DNA from: Tsuneonella flava
GTDB lineage: Bacteria > Pseudomonadota > Alphaproteobacteria > Sphingomonadales > Sphingomonadaceae
Direction: 5' to 3'
DNA: 64,000 nucleotides
Assembly (NCBI RefSeq): GCF_002870965.1
Contig: NZ_PHSO01000009.1
Span: 46,356 to 110,355 of the forward strand
Shown: piece after piece, positions 8,463-16,839 of the stretch
Layout of the letters: each line of letters starts with the position of its first letter
How positions within the stretch are numbered: the stretch's first letter is position 1
The notes under the pieces: generated by a model
The model's input: the letters and a program-made list of their open reading frames with translations, nothing else
Told to the model about the DNA's origin: nothing
The model's database searches: none
Made by a program: the position numbers and the translations under genes

Positions 8463-9008
8463 ATGTCCCTGCCAACTGAATATATCGCTGCGTTAAGGCC
8501 ACTGGCCGAGGCATTTTCGGCTTACGAGACAGAAACAGGGCATACGCCGGTTTTGGTGGGTGGAGCTGCGGCAGCGATCCATACCAATGGCAATTTCATG
8601 TCCGCAGATTTCGATATCGTGGCCGGCAATGACGATGCCTTTGCACGGGCAATGCGCGCTGCTGGATTTCTCGATGACGAGAAGGCCATTCACGGTAAAG
8701 GTGGATGGTATCACCCCGCTCACCCCCAATTCGGGGTGGAGCAGGTTTCCGGGCACTTTTTCGACGGGCGCGCGGCCCGGTCGCGGTGTCTGCGGCTAAC
8801 GGTGAAGAGAAATGCCGCTGTGGTACTGCCGTCTGTCGAAGACATGATTGCAGATCGGTTGGGCCAGCATGAGATTGCCGCGGGCGATCCATCCATGCTT
8901 CAACAGGCGTTGGCGCTTTTCAGGCTGTCTGATGGTTTAGATCTTGATTACCTCCATCGGCGTATAACCGAAGAGGGTGGCAATCCGGCCCATCTGGGAT
9001 TATCTTAA
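8463..9008 (+). CDS. nucleotidyltransferase-fold protein, function unknown
   Basis: A 181-residue protein from MSLPTEYIAALRPL. PVLVGGAAAAIHTNG (GG at 33-34) followed by SADFDIV (D49, D51) fits the hG-G/S-x(9-13)-D-h-D pattern of the DNA polymerase-beta nucleotidyltransferase superfamily, the same shape seen in AbiEii-type toxins and in DUF6036-like proteins. The C-terminal half contains VVLPSVEDMIADRLGQHE, a helix often conserved in such NTases. It starts 17 bases after cobS and is followed after 5 bases by a 66-residue gene, so the two may form a module. Whether this is a toxin, an RNA/protein-modifying enzyme or an inactive relative cannot be told from sequence. Confidence 0.65.
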   Translation: MSLPTEYIAALRPLAEAFSAYETETGHTPVLVGGAAAAIHTNGNFMSADFDIVAGNDDAFARAMRAAGFLDDEKAIHGKGGWYHPAHPQFGVEQVSGHFFDGRAARSRCLRLTVKRNAAVVLPSVEDMIADRLGQHEIAAGDPSMLQQALALFRLSDGLDLDYLHRRITEEGGNPAHLGLS

Positions 9009-9013
9009 ATGCT

Positions 9014-9214
9014 ATGAAGACGCTCGATCTCAATTGCTATCTCGATAGCATTCAGGCGCGGAAGGCTGAGTTGGAGCGCGTGGGCGCGTTTCCTGACGCT
9101 GATGTGTGCCGGAATAGTGGTGCGCGTCGTAACGCTGGCAAGCGGGCGGCGTTGAAGCGGGCGGATACGCGGGCGATAGCTGCGGGTATTGCGCCGGTTT
9201 CTGCGAATTACTGA
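9014..9214 (+). CDS. small basic hypothetical protein
   Basis: A 66-residue protein, MKTLDLNCYLDSIQARKAEL at its start, with a predicted N-terminal helix and a strongly basic middle (RNSGARRNAGKRAALKRAD) ending GIAPVSANY. The start lies 5 bases after the preceding nucleotidyltransferase-fold gene, implying co-translation. I do not recognise a named family, though similar short Arg/Lys-rich proteins occur beside NTase-like genes in sphingomonads as far as I recall. It could be a partner or antidote of the upstream protein or a nucleic-acid binder. Real coding status is supported only by spacing and codon usage. Confidence 0.5.
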   Translation: MKTLDLNCYLDSIQARKAELERVGAFPDADVCRNSGARRNAGKRAALKRADTRAIAAGIAPVSANY

Positions 9215-9262
9215 CACGGCCTGCCCGGCTCTCCGGCCACCCCCATTCCCATCTAGGCGGCG

Positions 9263-9284
9263 CTGTGTTGTTCTGTTAACACAG
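9263..9284. repeat. 7-base inverted repeat just before the PBP1A start
   Basis: CTGTGTT (9263-9269) and AACACAG (9278-9284) are perfect complements around an 8-base loop and end six bases before the ATG at 9291, which has no obvious purine-rich ribosome site. It may be an operator or a hairpin affecting initiation, or chance. Confidence 0.3.
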
Positions 9285-9290
9285 TAGCCC

Positions 9291-11603
9291 ATGTGGCCAT
9301 TCGATTCATCGAAGAAACGCGATCGGGCCTCTGCGGAGGAGGCGGGGCATCGCGGGTATTTCGCGGTGCACGATGCCTATGGCGACGGCGGGTACGACGA
9401 TGACGGGTATGACAACGCCCCCTATCGCAATGCCCGATCCCGCAACGACCGATCCCGCGATTCGTACATCGATGACGACCAGTTCGACGACTGGGACCGG
9501 CGGCTCGACCGGTCTGGCCCGTTGCCGCAGGAGCATGAGGCGCCTTCGCACCGCCGGGGCAAGCGGTGGTGGGCGGTGCGGATCGTGGCCGGGATGCTGG
9601 CGCTGTTCATGCTGCTGGTCGCATGGCTGGCGGTTACCGCGCCGTTGTCCAAATCGTTGCAGCCGATTGCTCCGCCGCAACTGACTCTGCTGGCGTCGGA
9701 CGGAACGCCGATTGCTCGCAACGGGGCCAATATCGATAAGCCGGTGGAGATTGCGCGGCTGCCCGATTACGTGCCGCAATCATTCGTCGCTATCGAAGAC
9801 CGGCGGTTTTACGATCACTGGGGCGTCGATCCGCGCGGGATCGCCCGTGCCGCATGGTCCAACCTGACCAGCGACCGCCGGCAGGGCGGCAGCACGATCA
9901 CGCAGCAGCTCGCCAAATTCACTTTCCTGACTCCGAAACAGACGCTGACGCGCAAGGCGCGCGAAATGCTGATCGCGTTCTGGCTGGAGGCGTGGCTGAC
10001 CAAGGATCAGATCCTCGAACGGTATCTCTCCAACGCCTATTTCGGGGACAATGCCTATGGCCTGCGCGCGGCGTCGATGCATTATTTCTCGCGCCAGCCG
10101 GAGGATCTGACGCGGGCGCAGGCGGCGATGCTGGCCGGGCTGGTGCAGGCGCCATCGGCCTATGCCCCGACAAAGCATTATGAGCGCGCGGCCAACCGGA
10201 TGAAGATGGTCGTCGCGGCGCAAGTGGAGGCGGGATATATCACTCCGGCGCAGGCGGCGGATATGCGCCCGCCGCGGCTGAAGGTGCACAATGCTCCCGA
10301 TCTGCCCACCGGCACTTATTTCGCGGACTGGGCGCTGCCGCAGGCCCGCGCGCTGACAGAGAACAGCTATGCCCGGCAAACGCTGACCACGACGCTCGAT
10401 TCGCGGCTGCAGGCAATTGCCCGGCGGGTGGTGGCCCGCGCGCCGGTGGGCGGGGCGCAAGTGGCGCTGGTGGCGATGCGCCCCAATGGCGAAGTCGTGG
10501 CGATGATCGGCGGCAAGGATTACGCCAGCACGCCGTTCAACCGGGCGACACAGGCGAAACGGCAACCGGGATCGACGTTCAAACTGTTCGTCTATCTGGC
10601 GGCGTTGCGGAGTGGGATGTCGCCGGGTGACCGGATCGCCAACACTCCGATCACCGAAGGCAGCTATCGCCCGCAGAACGCCAGCGGGAAGTATTCGCCC
10701 ACGATCACGCTGGAAGATGCCTTCGCCCATTCCAGCAATGTCGCGGCGGTGCGCCTGTTCAAGCTCGTCGGCAGCGACAAAGTGATCGAAACCGCGCGCG
10801 AACTGGGGATGACAGGCCCGATGCCCGAAGGCGATCCCAGTCTGGCGCTGGGCACGGCATCGACCAATCTGCTGCAACTCACCGCTGCCTATGCCGGGGT
10901 GGCGCAGAATGAATTTCCCGTGGTGCCCCATGCCTTTGCCACGCCCGACGAAGGGTGGCTGGCGCGGGCATGGCGGTGGAGCAAGAGCCACAGCCTCTCC
11001 GCATCGACGCACAAGCAAATGGAACAATTGCTGCGCGCGGCGATCAATCGCGGCACCGGGCGCGCGGCGACTCTGGCAATCCCCAATTACGGCAAGACCG
11101 GCACGACGCAGGATAACCGCGATGCGCTGTTCGTCGGCTATGCCGGGGATCTGGTGGTCGGCGTGTGGATCGGCAACGACGACAACAGCCCGCTGAAGGG
11201 GATTCACGGCGGCGGCATCCCGGCGCGCATCTGGCGCGATTTCATGGTGCAGGCGCTGCGCGGCGTCGCGCCGAAACCGGCCCCGCAACCGACCGCCAGC
11301 GCCGATCCGGGCGGGCCGGTGGAACCGATGGACATCCCCGACTTGCGCGACCTGCCGGTGGGCGATGGCAACACCCGGCTCAATGTGGAAGACGGCAGCG
11401 CGACTGTCTCTACGCAAGTGGGCGGAGTGCCGGTGGACGTGCGGCTCAACCGCGACGGGCTGCAAGTGACGCCGGGGCAGGGCACCGCAACGCCCTCTCC
11501 CGCGCCGCCTGCGCCTGCGGAGCCTGTCGGGAATCAGGCGGCGGCTGGCAGGTTCGGGGGCGTGGCGTTGTATCTGCCAATGTCGCCCACCGCGCTCCGC
11601 TGA
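9291..11603 (+). CDS. class A penicillin-binding protein (PBP1A-like)
   Basis: Bifunctional peptidoglycan synthase of 770 residues. A cytoplasmic tail of about 90 residues, unusually rich in Asp, Tyr and Arg, precedes one membrane helix near 96-117. The glycosyltransferase GT51 domain shows EDRRFYDHWGVDPRG (catalytic Glu at 169) and GGSTITQQLAKF at 199-210. The transpeptidase domain has SxxK in QPGSTFKLF (Ser about 427), SSN near 481 and KTGTT near 602. It polymerises lipid II and cross-links stem peptides in the periplasm. The C-terminus is Pro/Ala/Gly-rich low complexity. It stands alone on the strand; regulation is not evident. Confidence 0.92.
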   Translation: MWPFDSSKKRDRASAEEAGHRGYFAVHDAYGDGGYDDDGYDNAPYRNARSRNDRSRDSYIDDDQFDDWDRRLDRSGPLPQEHEAPSHRRGKRWWAVRIVAGMLALFMLLVAWLAVTAPLSKSLQPIAPPQLTLLASDGTPIARNGANIDKPVEIARLPDYVPQSFVAIEDRRFYDHWGVDPRGIARAAWSNLTSDRRQGGSTITQQLAKFTFLTPKQTLTRKAREMLIAFWLEAWLTKDQILERYLSNAYFGDNAYGLRAASMHYFSRQPEDLTRAQAAMLAGLVQAPSAYAPTKHYERAANRMKMVVAAQVEAGYITPAQAADMRPPRLKVHNAPDLPTGTYFADWALPQARALTENSYARQTLTTTLDSRLQAIARRVVARAPVGGAQVALVAMRPNGEVVAMIGGKDYASTPFNRATQAKRQPGSTFKLFVYLAALRSGMSPGDRIANTPITEGSYRPQNASGKYSPTITLEDAFAHSSNVAAVRLFKLVGSDKVIETARELGMTGPMPEGDPSLALGTASTNLLQLTAAYAGVAQNEFPVVPHAFATPDEGWLARAWRWSKSHSLSASTHKQMEQLLRAAINRGTGRAATLAIPNYGKTGTTQDNRDALFVGYAGDLVVGVWIGNDDNSPLKGIHGGGIPARIWRDFMVQALRGVAPKPAPQPTASADPGGPVEPMDIPDLRDLPVGDGNTRLNVEDGSATVSTQVGGVPVDVRLNRDGLQVTPGQGTATPSPAPPAPAEPVGNQAAAGRFGGVALYLPMSPTALR

Positions 11604-11630
11604 TACGCGCTGTTCTGGCCACTACCTGAA

Positions 11631-11717
11631 CGTCACCCCGGCCCCCGAGCCGGGGTCCAGCTTCTTGAAGCACCGCGCCGGAAGAACAGCGGGGCCCCGG
11701 ATCAGGTCCGGGGCGAC
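11631..11717 (+). repeat. composite palindromic element, copy 1
   Basis: Begins CGTCACCCCGGC and ends GGTCCGGGGCGACG, with CCGGGGTCCAGCTT and GGGGCCCCGGATC inside. The two ends and the inner blocks each form GC-rich palindromes. The reverse complement of this structure recurs at 26881-26968 with the same order of blocks and a variable centre. Confidence 0.8.
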
Positions 11718-11753
11718 GGAGAGAGGGGTGCGGGGGTATCCTTCTCCGCCACT

Positions 11754-11791
11754 CGTCATTGCGAGGAGCGCAGTGACGCGGCAATCGATGG
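11754..11791 (+). repeat. ATTGCGAGGAG/GGCAATC repeat, copy 1
   Basis: Reads CGTCATTGCGAGGAGCGCAG, then a GTGACGCGGCAATCGATG tail. ATTGC and GCAAT can pair, making a small hairpin. The family is widespread in alphaproteobacterial intergenic DNA; four copies are visible in this window. Confidence 0.75.
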
Positions 11792-11840
11792 CGTGCGCCA
11801 CAACTCCCGCGATGGGCGGAGGGGCGGGTGACAGCTTGGT

Positions 11841-11870
11841 TCACACGAAGGCACGAAGACACGGAGAGGG
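11841..11870 (+). repeat. short CACGAAG-type quasi-tandem repeat
   Basis: TCACACGAAGGCACGAAGAC is followed by ACGGAGAGGG, giving three degenerate 8-9 base units. Similar stretches occur in intergenic DNA of this order; no function is known to me. Confidence 0.45.
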
Positions 11871-11937
11871 TTTGGTTCGGGGGAAGGGCCCGCACTGCCG
11901 ATGGCGGGCCAATACTATCGCGCGTATCCCCACCCCT

Positions 11938-11976
11938 CGCCATTGCGAGGAGCCGCAGGCGACGTGGCAATCCATC
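11938..11976 (+). repeat. ATTGCGAGGAG/GGCAATC repeat, copy 2
   Basis: CATTGCGAGGAGCCGCAGGC followed by GACGTGGCAATCCATCG. Same family and orientation as the copy at 11754; forms an inverted pair with the copy at 12027. Confidence 0.75.
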
Positions 11977-12026
11977 GACCACACCTCGCCCCCACCACGA
12001 CCGCCGCGATGGGTGGGGCCGTCGCT

Positions 12027-12059
12027 TCATGGATTGCTTCGCTGCGTTCGCAATGACGA
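12027..12059 (-). repeat. ATTGCGAGGAG/GGCAATC repeat, copy 3, inverted
   Basis: TCATGGATTGCTTCGCTGCG followed by TTCGCAATGACGA is the reverse-complement form of the copies at 11754 and 11938. Together with copy 2 it could form a larger stem, as bacterial interspersed elements often do. Confidence 0.75.
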
Positions 12060-12147
12060 GCGGGTGGGGGTGTGCCGGGGTGACCTGGTGCGTTGAGGCG
12101 ATGTCGGGCGCTGCAATGCTGCGTCGCGTCCAGCAAAAAGCCGTCCG

Positions 12148-12543
12148 CTATTCCTCGTCCACGATCAGCACGTTCATTGTCGCCATCGCGATCAGTTTGT
12201 CCGTATCGCTTTGCCAGGCTTCGACCACCAGATTGGCGTTGCGGCGGCCGAGGCGGACGATGCGGGCGCGGGCATTGCTGGTCTGCGGCAGACCGGCGGA
12301 GAGGTATTCGACGGTGATGTTGATAGGTTTCAGCGCGGCATCGCGGCCCAGTTCGCGCAGCCGACTATGCAGAGCGGCGTATCCGGCAGTTTCCAGCAGG
12401 CCCGCAGTGGCGCCCCCGTGATAGGCGCCGGGCCGCCCCTCTACGTCGGCGGAAAAATCGATCTGCAACAGTGGCGCGCCGTCACGTTCGCCCACCACGC
12501 GAATGCCCAGCGAGCGGGCATATGCCGTCAGGAGTTCTTCCAT
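12148..12543 (-). CDS. PaaI-type hotdog thioesterase
   Basis: A 131-residue hotdog-fold protein. GAYHGGATAGLLETAGYAAL is the signature PaaI/YbgC-like helix region with a catalytic or water-positioning residue after the HGG, followed by strands INITVEYLSAGL and MATMNVLIV. Such enzymes hydrolyse acyl-CoA thioesters in the cytosol. Its start overlaps the end of the upstream thioesterase by 16 bases, so the two hotdog proteins are co-translated and may form a heteromer or act on related acyl groups. Substrate unknown. Confidence 0.85.
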   Translation of the reverse strand: MEELLTAYARSLGIRVVGERDGAPLLQIDFSADVEGRPGAYHGGATAGLLETAGYAALHSRLRELGRDAALKPINITVEYLSAGLPQTSNARARIVRLGRRNANLVVEAWQSDTDKLIAMATMNVLIVDEE

Positions 12544-12992
12544 CGCACGTCCCCCTTCGTCGGTCGGATGACCATGAACACCCCGGCGACGTGTGCGATG
12601 GGATCGTCGATATCGCCATCGTGCGCGATGCCGTTCACGAACATGGCCGAGCGGGTGCGGCGGTAACAGCGCATGCGCCCGAAGACAGAGGCATGTTCGC
12701 GCGCGGGCCGGTTATAATCGACCCGCAGGTCGAGCGTGGCGATCTGCACGAATGTGCCCGCTGCGGTCCAGATGGCCATACCCGATGCCATGTCGACCAG
12801 GCTGATGATCGGGCCGGATGCGAGCACCGGGCGGCGTTCGTCACCCAGCAGATCGGCGCGCCAGGGCAGCTCCAGTTCCACCCAGTCTTCGCCGTGATCG
12901 CTGTATCGCAGGCCCAGCCATCCGGTGTGGCTGCGCTGAAAAGCCGCAGATGCCATGACCTGCGGATCGAATTTGTCGGGATATCGGTCCAT
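12528..12992 (-). CDS. second hotdog thioesterase family protein
   Basis: A 154-residue hotdog protein from MDRYPDKFDP. The core block SGPIISLVDMASGMAIWTA corresponds to the central helix, with strands ATLDLRVDYNRPA and HVAGVFMV. The frame is open for another 62 codons upstream, but those residues are not family-like, and the chosen start gives normal length. It sits first in a two-gene minus-strand unit with the PaaI-type protein. Function as an acyl-CoA thioesterase is inferred from fold. Confidence 0.82.
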   Translation of the reverse strand: MDRYPDKFDPQVMASAAFQRSHTGWLGLRYSDHGEDWVELELPWRADLLGDERRPVLASGPIISLVDMASGMAIWTAAGTFVQIATLDLRVDYNRPAREHASVFGRMRCYRRTRSAMFVNGIAHDGDIDDPIAHVAGVFMVIRPTKGDVRWKNS

Positions 12993-13140
12993 TGCGAATC
13001 GGGGTGCCGCGATGGGGGAGGGATGACAAGGCCTTATTGCCGTGCGCGACCGGGTTCGCCGCTGTATCGGCGCACCGGGCGTATCGCTATGGCGCATCGC
13101 CCTGCGGCGAATTGCCCCGCAATGCATTTGCGGCGGACAA

Positions 13141-13170
13141 TAAAAAACGGGGCCCGAAAGCCCCGTTTCT
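13141..13170 (-). terminator. Rho-independent terminator of the small secreted protein gene
   Basis: AAACGGGGC and GCCCCGTTT pair perfectly around a six-base loop, followed on the minus strand by a run of T. It lies 26 bases past the stop at 13194. Confidence 0.85.
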
Positions 13171-13193
13171 CGCTTCATAAGAGAAGTCAGCGA

Positions 13194-13415
13194 CTACGGG
13201 CTGACCGGAGTGTCGTCACCACCGTCGACGGCGATAACGATGCCTGCGATGATCGCAGCAACAGCGAGAACTGCGAGAACGAGCGAGCCGCCCGACAGTT
13301 CGCTGGCATCCTTCGACGGGGCCGAAGTGCGATCGGCAGTAGCAGCCTGAGCGGCCACAGGTGCGGTAACGAGGGTCGCTGCTGCTGCTGCTGCGGCGAG
13401 GTTACGGAACTTCAT
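13194..13415 (-). CDS. small exported or membrane protein
   Basis: A 73-residue protein with an N-terminal signal sequence (MKFRNLAAAAAAATLVTAP, probable cleavage after AAQA), a short Ser/Asp-rich linker, then a hydrophobic segment SLVLAVLAVAAIIAGIVIAV and a tail GGDDTPVSP. It is probably an inner-membrane protein of the periplasmic face. Similar small proteins recur in sphingomonads without known function. It has its own strong terminator and GATTGCAGAATG upstream with AAGGAGATTG, a good ribosome site, which argues it is really expressed. Confidence 0.75.
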   Translation of the reverse strand: MKFRNLAAAAAAATLVTAPVAAQAATADRTSAPSKDASELSGGSLVLAVLAVAAIIAGIVIAVDGGDDTPVSP

Positions 13416-13793
13416 TCTGCAATCTCCTTAGATGAAGCGATTCAAAATCTGGTCGGATGGTTCCCTATGCCAATCACTATACACAGGCAACCTTGAATTC
13501 CGGGCTATCAATTCATTTTAACGATAATTTACGCCTCGGAAAACCATAATAATTCAGCTCATTCCTCTCAGGCACTTCGGCATTTTGCTATGCTTTCCCG
13601 TAAGTGTGGCAGGAATGCCATAGCGCGCCAGAAATTCTTCGGAAGGCCCCATTTAACCGTTCAAACATCGATCGCACGGGTCGGTTCCCGATATCGGGCG
13701 CTTTCCCTTACAAAATCACCAACTGTGGCGATTATGACAGGTGAGTAACCCGCTATAGTTACATTTTGGTAAACGTCGCGTGACGTAAAGCCT
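13416..13793. other. gap before the small secreted protein
   Basis: 378 bases with no coding sequence I can support. It is more AT-rich than its surroundings (for example around 13500-13560), as expected for the promoter of the small secreted protein. I see no repeat or RNA structure that I would name. Confidence 0.6.
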
Positions 13794-15458
13794 CTATTTC
13801 GCGGAATAGACCCGTTCGCCGCCCACCCATGTTTCCTGCACTCTGGTCGCGCGGATATCGGCCGGGCTGGCCATCAGCGGATCGCGATCCACCATCACGA
13901 AATCGGCCCATTCGCCGGGCTTCAGTTCGCCAAAGCGCCCTTCGGCAAATCCCGCCCATGCGCCGCCCGATGTATAGGCCGCCAGCGCGGCCTCCCGCGT
14001 AATCGCCTCCTGCGGCATCCATCCGCCGAACGGCTGCCCGTCGGGGCCGGTGCGGCTGATCGCGGCGGCGATTCCGGCGAATGCGTCGGGCGCTTCCACC
14101 GGGGCATCCGAACCGAATGCCAGATGGCCCCCGGCCGCGGCGATCGAGCGCCAGGCATAGGCGCCCGCCAGCCGATCCGGCCCCAGCCGCGCCTCTGCCA
14201 TGATCCGGTCCGATGTCTGATGGGTCGGCTGCATCGATGCGACGATGCCGTATTTGCCGAACCGCGCGATATCCGCCGGGCTTACGATCTGCGCGTGTTC
14301 GATCCGCCAGCGGCGGTCGCCCTTGTAGGTGTCCGACAGCTCGGCAATCGCGTCGAGGACTTCGGCATTGGCGGCATCCCCGATGGAATGGACCGCCACC
14401 TGAAATTTATCGAGCGCGGCGCGGCTCATCATATTGCGGAGCTGTGCCCCGGTCATCAGCGGCAGGCCGGTATTGCCCGCGTCGTCGGCATAAGGCTGCT
14501 TCAGCCATGCCCCGCGCGAACCCAGCGCCCCGTCGAGAAACAGCTTCACCCCGTTGAGGCGCAGTTTGTCCTTATACAGCCACGGGGTCGGGCCGGGGCC
14601 GCCGATCAGCGCCATCGCATCGATGCCAGAGGCATAGGACATGATCCGCATCCGCAGCCAGCCGAGGTCGCCCGCACGGCGAAAGCTCTGCCAGTCTTCG
14701 ATTTTGGTGCCCATGTCGGCGGCAGCGGTCACCCCTTTCGACAGCAGCAGTTCCTGCGCCTTCGCCAATGCCAGATCGCGATCTTCCGGGCGGGGTGCGG
14801 GCACGGTTGTGTCGAACAGCGCAGTGGCCCGATCCACGAAAACCCCGGCGGGCGCCTTGCCACCGGCGATCCGTTCGATCCGCCCGCCAGCGGGGTTGGC
14901 GGTTTTGGCGGTGATCCCGGCGGCCGCCATCGCGGCGCTGTTGGCCCACACGGCATGGCCATCGACCCGTTCGAGCAGTACCGGCCGGTCGGGCACGGCA
15001 GCGTCGAGTTCGGCGGCGGTGGGGAACCGGCCAAGCCCCCAGCTCACCTGATTCCACCCGCCGCCGACGATCCAGCGCCGGTCAGGGTGTTTGGCGGCAT
15101 AGGCGCGGATTTTCTCCTGCGCTTCGGCCAGCGACTGCGTATCGCTGAGGTCGAGCGTAAGCTGGGCAAAGCCGAGTCCCATCATGTGCAGATGCGAATC
15201 GATCAGGCCGGGTATGACGTAGGCCCCCTTGCCATCGACTGCGAAATCGGTCTGTTTGGGGCGCTTGTCTTTCCGATCGAGCAATTGCTTCACGCGCCCG
15301 TCATCGTCGATCCACATTGCCGTGAAACGGGTGACTTTCCCTTCGCGATCGACTGAAATTCCCTGAATATTGTCGATCAGCGTATCGGCCTGAGCGACCG
15401 GGGCGAGAGTGGCCGCAAGCGCGGCAACGGCAGTTGCAAAAGAACGAACGATAGTCAT
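13794..15458 (-). CDS. exported amidohydrolase family protein
   Basis: A 554-residue metal-dependent hydrolase of the YtcJ-like amidohydrolase group. The N-terminus MTIVRSFATAVAALAATLAP reads as a signal peptide ending AQA, so it is periplasmic. Metal ligands include HLH at 89-91 after PGLIDS, His in VAVHSIGDAAN and IEHAQIV, and Asp in FGSDAPVE. The C-terminal LKPGEWADFVMVDRDPL is the usual beta-sandwich return. Ten further codons are open upstream, but the start is set by the signal peptide. Substrates of this group are poorly known (amide or imide bonds). It is divergent from ilvA. Confidence 0.88.
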   Translation of the reverse strand: MTIVRSFATAVAALAATLAPVAQADTLIDNIQGISVDREGKVTRFTAMWIDDDGRVKQLLDRKDKRPKQTDFAVDGKGAYVIPGLIDSHLHMMGLGFAQLTLDLSDTQSLAEAQEKIRAYAAKHPDRRWIVGGGWNQVSWGLGRFPTAAELDAAVPDRPVLLERVDGHAVWANSAAMAAAGITAKTANPAGGRIERIAGGKAPAGVFVDRATALFDTTVPAPRPEDRDLALAKAQELLLSKGVTAAADMGTKIEDWQSFRRAGDLGWLRMRIMSYASGIDAMALIGGPGPTPWLYKDKLRLNGVKLFLDGALGSRGAWLKQPYADDAGNTGLPLMTGAQLRNMMSRAALDKFQVAVHSIGDAANAEVLDAIAELSDTYKGDRRWRIEHAQIVSPADIARFGKYGIVASMQPTHQTSDRIMAEARLGPDRLAGAYAWRSIAAAGGHLAFGSDAPVEAPDAFAGIAAAISRTGPDGQPFGGWMPQEAITREAALAAYTSGGAWAGFAEGRFGELKPGEWADFVMVDRDPLMASPADIRATRVQETWVGGERVYSAK

Positions 15459-15547
15459 GGCCACTCCAATAGCGCGTTTTTCGCACATGCAAATGCAAAC
15501 AAGCCGTGTTCCCCCCGCGCGCGTTATGCCCTAGGGCGCGCGCCATC

Positions 15548-16798
15548 ATGAACGAAAGCAACACCGCAATCGCCCCGGCAGACGATCTGCCTCTGACCAT
15601 CGACGATGTACGCGAAGCTGCGGAACGAATTAGCGGCGCTGTCGTGCGGACCCCGATGATGCATTCGATTACTCTGTCGGAAATTTGCGGCGCGGAAATC
15701 TGGCTCAAGTTCGAAAACCTGCAATTTACAGCCGCATATAAGGAACGCGGCGCACTCAACGCTTTGCTGCAACTGACCGATGAACAGCGCGCCAAGGGCG
15801 TGATCGCGGCATCGGCAGGCAACCATTCGCAAGGGCTCAGCTATCACGGGCGCCGACTGGGCGTGCCGGTGACGATCGTCATGCCGCGCACTACGCCCAC
15901 GGTGAAAGTGATGCAGACCGAAAGCGTGGGCGGCAAAGTCGTGCAGGAAGGGGAAACCTTCGACGAAGCCTATGCCCATGCCCGCAAGCTGGAGCAGGAA
16001 CTGGGCCTGACATTCGTGCACCCGTTCGACGATCCGAAAGTCGCTGCGGGGCAGGGCACTGTCGCGCTGGAAATGCTGGAGGATCGCCCCGATCTCGATT
16101 GTCTGGTGGTGCCCATCGGCGGCGGCGGGCTGATTTCGGGCATGTCCACAGTGGCCAAGGCGACCAATCCGAACATCGAAGTGGTCGGGGTGCAGGCCGC
16201 GCTGTTCCCGTCGATGTTTGCGAAGATCAACGGGCGCGAGATGGATTGCGGCGGCGATACGCTGGCCGAAGGGATCGCGGTGAAGGAGCCGGGCGAATTC
16301 ACCTCGCAAGTGATCGCGAAGCGGGTGGACGAAATCCTGCTGGTGGAAGAAGGCACGCTCGAACGTGCGGTCAGTCTGCTGTTGCAGATCGAAAAGACCG
16401 TGGTGGAAGGGGCGGGCGCTGCCGGTCTGGCCGCGGTGCTGTCGCATCCTGAGCGCTTTGCCGGTCGCAAGATCGGGCTGGTGCTGTGTGGCGGCAATAT
16501 CGACACCCGGCTGCTCGCCAATGTTCTGCTGCGCGATCTGGCGCGGTCGGGCCGTCTCGCGCGGTTGCGGATCACATTGCAGGATCGCCCCGGTGCGCTG
16601 TTCAAGGTGATGCGCGAATTCGATGCCCACAACGTGAATATCATCGAAATCTATCACCAGCGCATCTTCACCACGCTGCCTGCCAAGGGGCTGATTACCG
16701 ACATCGAGTGCGAGGCGCGCGATGGCGAACAGATCAGCGAACTGATCGCTAATCTGCGGGCGAAGGGGTATTCGGTCAGCCCGGTGGAGCTGAACTGA
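15548..16798 (+). CDS. ilvA: threonine ammonia-lyase (threonine dehydratase)
   Basis: A 416-residue PLP enzyme that deaminates threonine to 2-oxobutanoate, the first committed step to isoleucine. The Schiff-base lysine is in FTAAYKERGAL at 65, SAGNHSQG at 89-96 binds substrate and GGGGLISG near 195 the cofactor phosphate. Residues from about 335 form one ACT domain (LQDRPGALFKVMREFDAHNVNIIEI), as in the short IlvA form with a single ACT, so allosteric control is probable. The ATG at 15548 gives a normal N-terminus; 14 upstream codons are open but unlikely. A hairpin terminator follows. Confidence 0.92.
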   Translation: MNESNTAIAPADDLPLTIDDVREAAERISGAVVRTPMMHSITLSEICGAEIWLKFENLQFTAAYKERGALNALLQLTDEQRAKGVIAASAGNHSQGLSYHGRRLGVPVTIVMPRTTPTVKVMQTESVGGKVVQEGETFDEAYAHARKLEQELGLTFVHPFDDPKVAAGQGTVALEMLEDRPDLDCLVVPIGGGGLISGMSTVAKATNPNIEVVGVQAALFPSMFAKINGREMDCGGDTLAEGIAVKEPGEFTSQVIAKRVDEILLVEEGTLERAVSLLLQIEKTVVEGAGAAGLAAVLSHPERFAGRKIGLVLCGGNIDTRLLANVLLRDLARSGRLARLRITLQDRPGALFKVMREFDAHNVNIIEIYHQRIFTTLPAKGLITDIECEARDGEQISELIANLRAKGYSVSPVELN

Positions 16799-16839
16799 AC
16801 TGACCGGATTCGATCCGCCGAACGATCTGCAGAAACAGA

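Larger units (their letters stand above)
11604..12147. other. repeat-rich gap without genes
   Basis: Between the convergent PBP1A and thioesterase genes there are 544 bases with no convincing coding sequence. They hold one composite GC-rich palindromic element, three copies of a second repeat family and a short CACGAAG-type quasi-repeat, listed separately. Confidence 0.8.

Noticed and set aside
7384..8514. Long open frame on the minus strand opposite cobS
   Set aside because: High-GC third-position bias of cobS keeps the opposite strand open; the translation is His/Arg-rich and shows no family.
9780..11465. Long minus-strand open frame opposite the PBP
   Set aside because: Composition is Arg/His/Gln-rich and mirrors codon bias of the real gene; no domain visible.
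11604..12147. CRISPR array in the repeat-rich gap
   Set aside because: Repeats are few, in both orientations and unevenly spaced, with no constant spacer length and no cas genes.
13416..13793. Riboswitch upstream of the small secreted protein
   Set aside because: No stems beyond short chance pairings and no downstream metabolic gene to fit.
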